From: Xiphophorus maculatus
Taxonomy: Eukaryota > Chordata > Actinopteri > Cyprinodontiformes > Poeciliidae
Assembly: GCF_002775205.1 (NCBI RefSeq)
Contig: NC_036450.1
Coordinates: 5,147,199 to 5,211,198, forward strand
Direction of reading: 5' to 3'
Length of the DNA: 64,000 nt
The first letter of the stretch is position 1; every line of letters begins with the position of its first letter. The notes beneath the pieces are model-generated. The model was given only the letters and a program-made list of their open reading frames with translations, was not told the DNA's origin and did not search any database. Positions 56,216 to 64,000 of this stretch are shown in pieces. Both the position numbers and the translations under genes were made by a program.

Positions 56216-56992
56216 ATGAGAAACTTTTGTGAGGAGATTCAGAGTGCAGTGGAAGAAGGAGAACAAAACAGAGACAATGTGATTGATGAATGGTGGATTC
56301 TTGCTCCTGAATCTGAAGCTGTAAGATTACAGTGTGATGAGAATCTGAGAGATATTCTGATGAGGACAAAGAACAGGATATTGCCCCCGACTACAGTCAT
56401 CAGTCTGATGCTGGAACAGAAGTCAGAGTCATCAGGGAACAGCCTTCAATTGATCCAGCTGTGTTACGCACAATTGATCAGAACCAGAACCAGAACCAGA
56501 ACCAGGACTGTGTGTTCTATGCAGTAAGAGACTGGTGTATTCAGTGTTTCTGTGCTTTGAACCCTCATCCATTTTACTTCTATGTCAACGGTGGAGCAGG
56601 AAGTGGAAAATCCCACCTGATTAAATGTATTGACTCTGAAGCAAGCACTGCTCTGGATCATCAGATCCATCAGTAGCCTCTTCTACTGATGGAGAGGAGG
56701 CTGACATATCAAATCAAACTGTCATGTTGACTTCATTTACAGGAACAGCAGCTTTTTCTATCAATGGCTGTTTGTTACATTCACTGCTCAAACTACCCAG
56801 GAGTCTAAAACCTCCCATTCAAGGACTTGATACTCAACTAGATGAAGTCAGATTTGAGCTTTTAAATGCTGAAATTATTGCTACTGATGATATTTCAGTG
56901 CTTTCAAAACCTCTTTCTGCTGATGTGGATGCAAGACTGAAAGAAAAGGAAATCACTGAGATTTTGGAGGAACGTCTGTTTCAGGGTCGTTG
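56216..56992 (+). pseudogene. Helitron helicase pseudogene
   Basis: Pieces in three frames resemble the Helitron Rep/helicase protein. They read IDEWWILAPESEAVRLQCDE in the first, then FYVNGGAGSGKSHLIKCIDS (Walker A), and LTSFTGTAAFSINGCLLHSL to EIIATDDISVLSKPLSADVD, which covers the DE(x)S-type Walker B region and is altered. At least two frameshifts and a stop make it dead. A CAGAAC hexamer run (56480-56505) lies within it. The usual TC start, hairpin and CTRR end were not identified. Confidence 0.8.
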
Positions 56993-58277
56993 ACGTATCA
57001 GGATTTCCATCAGGGGAAATTAAACATTTAAAAATATGTTTATCCATTGCAATTATTAGAACATTTGAAATGTTGTGCACACAGAAATTATAATTAAAAA
57101 TTAAAATGAGACGTTTTCAGAGGTTTTTTATCAATATGATTCGGCTGTGGTCTTAAAAAACGTCATGTGGTGCGACCGTGATTTATCTTAAAATAAAGTA
57201 TTTTCCATCATTTATTAAACATTTTTTATAAGTTTAATTTTACTGAAGGTGTTTAAAAACAAAGTTTTTAATTTTCTTTGTATTTTTCTGACAATTATGA
57301 CAGTTTTTCCCCAAAAATGAACCAGTTCCATTTATAATTGTCTTATATTTTTCTTCACCATTTCATCAAACTGTGTTAAAAATAAATAAACTAAAGTCAC
57401 TTGAGGAAACTGTATTAGTGATTAATATTTCTGCTCCAGAAATTAGATATTCCATTTTTAGTTCAATACATTTACTTTTTAATTGGTCACCAAATGATTT
57501 ATAGAATAAATGTCGGCCAGTAAACGGGTCAAAATCCTTTAAAAAATAAAAATAGTATTACATCCAGTAACAGTACTTTACAAAAAACACAAATTAAACA
57601 CACCAATTTAATTCACATCAAAATTAATGCAGTAATCAACTTTGTAACAAACATTTCAAACAGATCCTCATAAAATCAGAATGTTCAGTAGATTGATTTT
57701 ATTTTCTGAACATTTTAAAGTTTTATTTTAAAATCTTAATAAAAACAGAAATGTTCAATCTCCCAAATGTAAGAACAATAATGACAATAGAATAATTCAG
57801 TTGAATTGAATTATTTTAAGCAGAACCAAGTATGATAAATAATGTAATCATTCACAAGTTCCCCAAATGTGAGCTTCTTTCAAAACGGAAAAGATTTCAA
57901 TGAACTTCTAAACCATCATATTACTCCTGGGTAGAGACGCTCCCATCAGGGTTTTTCCTGCCGGTTCTGATCACCATGAGGTCCGATCACTGCCGATCAC
58001 AGATACCGATCACATGGATTGGCTGTTAATGTTTGGCTTTAGGTAGAAATGCTACTATGTGATCTGGCAAAATGGAGCCATAAAATCACCTCATTTAGAC
58101 AAAAACATGTCCAATACTTGCAGGCTCATGGCTAATTGTTCTGGTTCTGATGGCTTGTTTCTGACCCAGTAGAGTAATTCAGCAGAACACAGGGAAGAGG
58201 CAGAGGAACTCCATTTGTTCTCTCAGATTATCTCATGTTAGGACATAGAGAAAGTTACATTAAAACTTTTTTAAAGT
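56993..58277. other. AT-rich spacer between the Helitron and NLR D
   Basis: No coding sequence. It is absent from copy C, where the Helitron fragment abuts NLR 3' flank directly. Confidence 0.4.
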
Positions 58278-59708
58278 TTCCTCCTCAGTACCGCGTAGCG
58301 ATGGTCCAACAAAGAATTATTGTGATGATTAATCAGGTTAAAAATTGGCTCATTCTGAAGATTTTTAACCATTTACACCTTTTTTATACAGTTTTATACA
58401 TTAAAAGATACAAAAACAGATAATTAAATCACTTGTTAGAATATATTTACAAAGGTTTTTCCATCTATTTCTAAACTTTCTAACTTCTTTTCTGCAGTTC
58501 CAGGGTGAGTCTTTCTTCATGACTCTTTAAGGAATGAGAAGCTCAGCTCAATGTTTTTATCCAACCTTGTTATTAATCAGTGAAATAAGTTGGAGGAGAG
58601 ACGTTTGGTTCCTGTTGCAGCTCAGTGTTAATCTGGTTAATCTGAGAGATGAGCTCCAGTCTAACACTGCAGTGAGGATTAAAACCGGCCAGACAAGGTG
58701 AGGGACGGAGGAGAGGTCACCATCAGGAAGTTTGAACCTCTGCAACAAACTGCATTTTAATCACAACCAGCTGCTGATTTTACTGGGTTTTGCTTTTTCC
58801 ACTTAAATCCTTTATTTTCCGGTTTGGGTTGAATCAGGTGTGGCCCACGTTGGCGCTGTGGCGGGTCATATCCATGTTGATTTATTCACTAAAAACAGGT
58901 TTACTTTTTGTTATCAGATTTAAATGTAAAATATAGCAGAGATGCAGCGATCAGACCTTTTCTGTCCAACACTGATCTCCAGTTTTCATTCTGCTCTGAT
59001 CTTCCAGTTCCTGGGATTTTTCCTCCAAAGAGAAAAATGTTCTGCAGGTTCTGAGTTTCAGGTAGAAGTTCTGAATGAAACAGAAAATATGAAGATTTTT
59101 CCACTTTAGGCTTCAAAGCATTGACCTCTGACCTTCATGGGATGGGAATGTTTTACTTTAAATCAGGACTTTCTGAAAGGCAGAGTTGATGAAAAAATCT
59201 TTTTAATGCAAATATTTAAATTTGAACAGGAAAAGAACAGAATGAGCAGCAAATGAACCAAATGCAGAAGAAAAATGTTTTTATTTAAAACACATGAAGA
59301 AAAACTGCAGCAAATTTACAAAAGGAAGATTTAATATTCAAATCTGACATGTTGAGAAAAATAGGAGCCGATAGAAACAGAAAATGATCAGTGATTGAGA
59401 AAAACTGATCAACATTTCAATGAAATCTGATGAATGAAAGAAAAAAAATAAGAGAAACAACATCTTGATATTCAGTGTGAAGCTTTGACTGGAAACAAAC
59501 AGGAAAACATGTGGATCCTGGAATGATCCTGGAATAATCCTGGAATAATTCCAGCTTCCATATTTAAAGGACTGGAAGAAGAAAAGGTTTCCAAGGACTC
59601 AATCAGAATTGTTTCACCAAGAAATAGATTGTAGACACTGAACTATCTGTTCAACAGTGAGAGAGTTTCTCTGACAGGAGGAAAATCTTTAGACTCTGTA
59701 GACTCAAC
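58278..59708 (-). other. 3' flank of NLR D
   Basis: Matches 13622-14749 beside copy B with very few changes, plus about 320 bp (59265-59585) lost from B. The part 59468-59708 also matches 35289-35528 of copy C. Probably 3' UTR and downstream DNA. Confidence 0.55.
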
Positions 59709-60431
59709 TCAGCACAGATACACTGAAGAACCAGAACAGAACCAGAACCAGAATCCAGGAATCAGAGGTTCAGTGAATGTGGTGTTGAAGGTGTGGAGGA
59801 GGATCAGTGAGTCAGAGGAAACTCTGTAGAAGGACAGAATGCCAGCAGGACAGTCCACATACACTGCTACTCTGTTAGAGACAGAGGAGGAGGAGAGACG
59901 AGTTTCTCTGTTATTGTGCCAGACAGAGTAACCAACATCAGAGCAGCTCAGACTCCAGGAATGATCATTCCATCCAAACACACAGTCACCACTGTTTCCT
60001 TTCCTCCTGATTCTTCTGTAACTCACTGATATATAAACTCCTCCTCTCCACTCGACCTCCCAATAACAGCGACCAGTCAGACCAGTTCTACACAGCAACT
60101 GAGGCCAGTTATCAAATCTGTCTGGATGATCAAAATATGACTGAAGCTCCTCCACATGTGTCACCTTCCTGTTGTCTTCAGACAGTTTAAGGTTTCTGCT
60201 CACTGTGTTTGTGTCGATGGTGAGTTGACAGGAATCTGATGGAGAGAACAAACACAATCCAGCTGCAGTTATTGATCATTTATTGACACTTTGATGATGA
60301 CTCCTGAATGAGTGATGTGACAGTTTGAAGATGGTTGAATGTGAGCTGCTTTGTTGTCATGAATCAGATGAAAAACACACTTACACTTCCTCAGACCTGG
60401 TGTCAAGAATGGGACTCCAGCAGGCTCCACC
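59709..60431 (-). CDS. NLR copy D, exons 8 and 9 (linker and B30.2), upstream exons not seen
   Basis: E8 is 60385-60431 (47 nt) and E9 is 59709-60235 (527 nt). Both are open with intact splice sites and matching phases, and E9 runs to a stop after SVYLC. The domain has the PRY-SPRY framework, with copy-specific residues near GDCVFGWNDHSWSL and PGFWFWFCSG. Upstream, intron 7 sequence continues to about 60516 and is then cut by an endogenous retrovirus. E1-E7 would lie beyond the right edge if the gene is complete. It may equally be an orphan fragment. Confidence 0.8.
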
Positions 60432-60516
60432 CTGAAAGGAGGAGGGGGGTCAGACCATCAGTCTCTTTCAGCAGCAAAACAAAGCGACTTGGATGTAACT
60501 TGTAACGCAACGCTTT

Positions 60517-61113
60517 TGTTGGATAAATTGTATTATTAGTAATTATCAAATATTTGTTGTATCATGTAGCCTTGTAGTTACATTTAGATAATGTTTCTGT
60601 GTGTTAAATAACTTTGATTCTATCCTGAGACTGCCCTGGGAAATAGGGGTGACAGCTACTCTCAGCAGCTGTTGCCCTGCAGGACTTCCTACAAGACAGA
60701 GGTGTTAATTGCTCCCAGCAGAGTTTTACAGGCCTGACAATAAACTCTGCTCTGTGCTGCTTTGTGATACAAAGCCGTTGCTTTGAAGCTATGCAATGTG
60801 TCTTGTTTCACACCGGGCCTGGAGCAAGAAAGATTTAGAGTATAGATAACATGTGTCTAGAAGTGAATGTTATTTAGCGCTGCAACCATGTGATGAATGC
60901 TTTGACCCCACCCCATAGGGTTGCAGCGCCCCTTGTGGCAGGTTCCTAAAGATCAATAAAATAGAGGGAGCGGGAGATGTGTTTCCAGAGTAGGTGGAGA
61001 TTTGTAACTGGAAACATCTCTCTGTCTGCTCTCCTCGCGAGTATAAAAGAATCTAACTCTCTTGTCTTTCCTGTATTTGTTTAATTGTCTCTAATAGGTA
61101 TTTAGACCTGACA
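60517..61113 (+). mobile_element. 5' LTR of an endogenous retrovirus in intron 7 of NLR D
   Basis: It begins TGTTGGATAAATTG directly after NLR intron sequence and ends TTAGACCTGACA, with TGT/ACA ends and a length of 597 bp. A poly(A)-type AATAAA is near 60953 and a TATAAAA near 61042. A primer binding site follows after 5 nt. The same intron positions in copies B (18229) and C (37033) are uninterrupted, so the insertion is specific to D. It is antisense to the NLR gene. Confidence 0.78.
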
Positions 61114-61118
61114 TTATT

Positions 61119-61135
61119 TGGTCCTTCGCAGCCGG
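61119..61135 (+). other. Primer binding site resembling tRNA-Tyr
   Basis: TGGTCCTTCGCAGCCGG matches the complement of the 3' end of animal tRNA-Tyr except for one inserted C. It lies just after the LTR, where a retroviral primer site should be. Confidence 0.65.
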
Positions 61136-62162
61136 ATGCCAAAATACCGGAAGGATTCCAGCGGGCATGGTGGACCCCAGTAAAGACCGTGCGCACGGCA
61201 AGTTTCCTAGTGGAAGCTTATCAAAACCTGTTCAAGGGCTGGCGCTCTGCCTGCCTGCTGGGATCTTACGGTTGACGGCTCTGACGGGAAGACAGGAGAG
61301 GGTGAGTAGATTCTTGTTTAAAAGTGTGGCGAATGACTGCGGGTCATTGCGCGAATAAGAAAACCCTGGACATTCTAGACTCTAACAGGTAAAAATAAAA
61401 CATAACATCCGTGAAGGGCGTCCGAAGTCCTTGGCCAAAATTTCGTGGAAAAACAACAGGCGCACGGAGCCTAGTATAAACCTGCAGTAAAATTTAATAA
61501 ATTGGAAGATAAAAAAATAAAAATAATAAAATTTAATCAATTAGCCGATACAAATAAAAATAATAAAATTTCCTCAATTCGATATATAATAATAAAATTT
61601 AATCAATAATAAGAATATTTAAATCAGGCATTAAAATTGTAATTGGAACGGATGGCGGAGTTCGGCGGAGCAGGCGCTTAAGTTCCGCAACAAACGTATG
61701 ATTGTGAGTGTGATTGGAGATATAAATACCATTTGGTGTTTTATCTCATATAAAAACAGTAGGATTGTAACCAGCAAACCTCTTGAGGATGCAGAGGTAA
61801 GAACCCCCACTCGAAAGAGTTGAAGCGTGGGTTACCTCAACAGGTTGTTTCAATTGCTGGCCTACTGAACAGAACCCCAGTTTTTAGGACTCCCTAGGCG
61901 TCGACAAACTGGGCTAAATTTAAATATAAAAAAAAATAATAATAAAAAATGGGCAAAGTATAAGCAAGAATAAGCCAACACACAGGTTGAAATCAAATGA
62001 CTGGAAATATGTTGAAAATCAGGATCCGCATAAAATAAAATATTTAGATAAATGGTTAACAAACTACAACTTTGACGGCCATCTAAACTCACAGAAACTA
62101 ACAGTATTGCAGGATAAAATAAAATAAAAACAAAGTCAAACCCACAGAAATCAAAGAATTTG
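61136..62162 (+). other. Endogenous retrovirus leader
   Basis: About 1 kb of untranslated sequence with a good splice donor (GTGAGT, 61302-61307). Short frames inside are not supported. Very AT-rich tracts (61490-61640) suggest decay or inserted DNA. Confidence 0.5.
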
Positions 62163-62962
62163 ATGTTTTATAGAAGGGAGGATGATGAGACAAGTTTCAG
62201 AAGTGTGAAAAGGCAGGCAGACGAGCAGGGAGCAGCAGGAGGGGGAGGGGACGTAGCTGAAGTTACCAAATACCAAAATAACAAAACAGAAGGGGAGAAA
62301 CAAATAATACAAAATGCAAAACTATACCCCGACTTGCCCTCACCCCCACAATATGAGGAAAAAGGTAGTGAGGGACCTATTACTAGATCACAAAAAGCAA
62401 ACTTTAAGTGGTCTAAGAACTGGGGAGAAACTTTGGTGCAGGGAGATGCAGCTCCCACTGGGCTTTTTCTCCCTCCCCCATGTTGCCCTTCAGAAGAGGC
62501 AAATAGTCAGCCACACACGACTGATCTTTATCCTATGATACAAGTAGTAAATCTTAATGCAGGAGAAGATGGAGCAGCGCCCACGATTCTAGTATATAGA
62601 ACGTGGACCCTGGAGGATATAAAAAAGGCGCTAGAAGGGATCACACCTCTTAAAGAGGATGTGAACCGCTTTGTTGAAGACATGAATAACATACGTGAAT
62701 CTTATCATTTAAATGGAAATGAGGTTCAACAAGCCTGGATGACTGCTTTAGGCAGTGACTGGCATCTTGTTTGAGGAGACTGGACCCCATTATTAGCAGG
62801 GAACCCTCCTCAAGTTCTTGCACACAATAGTAACGAATTAACAAACAGAGTTAATGCTTTAGCAGCAAGGACAGTTCAAAGATATCAACGCAGAGCAAAC
62901 TACACTGAGATAAGTAGAGTCAAACAGAAGGAGGAAGAATCGTTTGACGAATACAGCCTGTG
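62163..62962 (+). pseudogene. Endogenous retrovirus gag remnant
   Basis: The frame opens at ATG 62163 and has one in-frame TGA at 62772-62774, after which the same frame stays open to about 62962. The first part is polar with a PPQY late-domain-like motif. The second resembles the start of a gamma/epsilon-type capsid protein (a YPMIQV stretch, then RTWTLEDIKKAL). The nucleocapsid zinc knuckle was not seen. This copy cannot make a full Gag. Confidence 0.65.
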
Positions 62963-63532
62963 AATGACAAAAGAATTAGAAGAATAAGAACAAAGGCTCT
63001 TTTGGAGACAGCTGATGCTTAAAAGCAAAAACAGGACAGTTGTCTGCATTCTTAATATTGAGCATTCCCTTTTCTAGTGAAGGCGTTTCTCTTGATTCCG
63101 ATATTGTTATAGTTAGTACATTTTCAAATACATTCCATATACTAGATTAGTACTTGTAGCTTTGGTAATATACTTTAATCTGACACACTATTGCTATTAA
63201 TATTAAGAAAGTATATCAGAAATTAAACCCAAGTGTTTCCAAGATTCCTAAGTTTGTGATCAACTCCAGATGCAACTCTAAGCTCCTGGGAAACCCCGAC
63301 CTCTGACCTGTGAGCCGGGGAAGATACTCTTTATGGCCTCCTAATTTAAAGCCTTTCAGGAGCATGTTATTTTATGGCTGCTTTAAATTACAGCCTTGCC
63401 AGGACAATGTTTGTCTCTGAAGTCCTACCTTGCATCAGCTTGTCCAGATAGGAATGTTGATCTCCTTAAACGCACATGGCATTAGCTTAACTATATTAAA
63501 CCATCAAAAATAGCCATATTTCCTTAACAATA
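62963..63532 (+). other. Degraded interior of the endogenous retrovirus
   Basis: The sequence between gag and RT remnants contains no protease or nucleocapsid motif. It probably results from deletion plus insertion of unrelated DNA. Confidence 0.4.
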
Positions 63533-63690
63533 CCCAAAACAGAGTTTAGACCAAAAGTTAAGCAATATCCTTTAAAAACAGATGCACAGGAGGGTATAAA
63601 ACTAGAAATTAAAGATCTTATTGTGGCAGGAGTCATAGTGCAGTGTGAAAATTCTTCATGTAACACTCCTATTTTTCCTGTTAAAAAAAA
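63533..63690 (+). pseudogene. Endogenous retrovirus reverse transcriptase fragment
   Basis: A short plus-strand frame has the conserved start of a gamma/epsilon-like reverse transcriptase. It shows a QYPL motif, an EGI stretch, a DLIVAGVI segment and an NTPIFPVK motif. It ends at an A-rich tract after 50 residues. No polymerase active-site motif follows, so it is dead. Confidence 0.6.
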
Positions 63691-64000
63691 AAAAACAACT
63701 TGTATAAGTGGGCTGCTATATTGAGCCATGGCGTTTTTGCATGTTTCAACTGGGGGGATGGTAAGATAGATACATTAACATTACTCTATGTATGGATTTA
63801 TTTCTTTTTCAAGAACTTTTAATGTATTACAAAAGGTCACTTCATTTCAAAAATGCCTACAGAAAGAAGAGAGGGCTGTAAATGAAATAAGGAAATAAAG
63901 TTAATAAATAAATAGAAACAGGCTCTAACTGTAAGAGGCATTGCTCCGATAACAACAAACTGCAGTATGCAACCGATTCTAGATAGTTTCACAATCAGTC
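63691..64000. other. Right edge, no gene seen
   Basis: AT-rich sequence without recognisable retroviral or host coding content. The 3' LTR of the retrovirus, if present, lies beyond the window. Confidence 0.4.

Overview
The window is teleost nuclear DNA, probably from a percomorph fish. The evidence is large intron-containing NLR immune genes of the fish-specific FISNA-NACHT-LRR-B30.2 type, fish-style transposons (a tRNA-derived SINE with a GGGAT-type tail, Tc1, hAT and piggyBac MITEs, a Helitron, an R2/R4-like LINE, L2-like and L1/Tx1-like LINE fragments, several LTR families), AT-rich introns and dense TA and CA microsatellites. The species cannot be named from the sequence alone.

The backbone is a head-to-tail array of NLR genes, all on the minus strand. 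Copy A (396-5729) has exons 1-5; its LRR and B30.2 exons lie beyond the left edge. Copy B (14750-27662) has all nine coding exons but carries a 1-nt deletion in exon 2. Copy C (35529-43988) has nine exons that join without a stop into a predicted 1078-residue protein. Copy D (59709-60431) shows only the last two exons, and an endogenous retrovirus sits in the intron just upstream of them. Exon boundaries were placed by hand from GT/AG sites, and the phases agree in all copies (exon lengths in C: 89, 120, 79, 229, 1792, 174, 174, 56, 524). The expected product is a cytosolic receptor: an acidic N-terminal helical region, FISNA, a NACHT ATPase, winged-helix/NLR helical domains, two LRR exons and a C-terminal PRY-SPRY domain.

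The duplicated units act as natural controls for insertions. Paralogous empty sites show that a SINE (copy A), a 470-bp solo LTR (copy B) and a 2.08-kb LTR-like element (upstream of copy B) arrived after the duplications. An L2-like LINE fossil in intron 2 and an open-frame LINE-like fossil in intron 7 predate them.

Between copies C and D (about 46.3-58.2 kb) is a different neighbourhood. It holds a 5'-damaged LINE with a restriction-like endonuclease, which begins in a perfect 22-bp hairpin; a Tc1-type MITE; a 33-bp tandem repeat; an intronless 605-residue protein gene with eighteen 9-residue repeats (49136-50953, minus); a GC-rich promoter region leading into a plus-strand signal-peptide exon (52385-52499); and a broken Helitron helicase (56216-56992) with a partial second copy fused to the 3' flank of NLR copy C. 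The right end (60517-64000) is a 5' LTR, a tRNA-Tyr-like primer binding site, a damaged gag and a small RT fragment of an endogenous retrovirus.

No rRNA gene, genuine tRNA gene, CRISPR array or prokaryotic feature was seen. The least familiar items are the repeat-containing 605-residue protein and the unidentified signal-peptide gene beside it.
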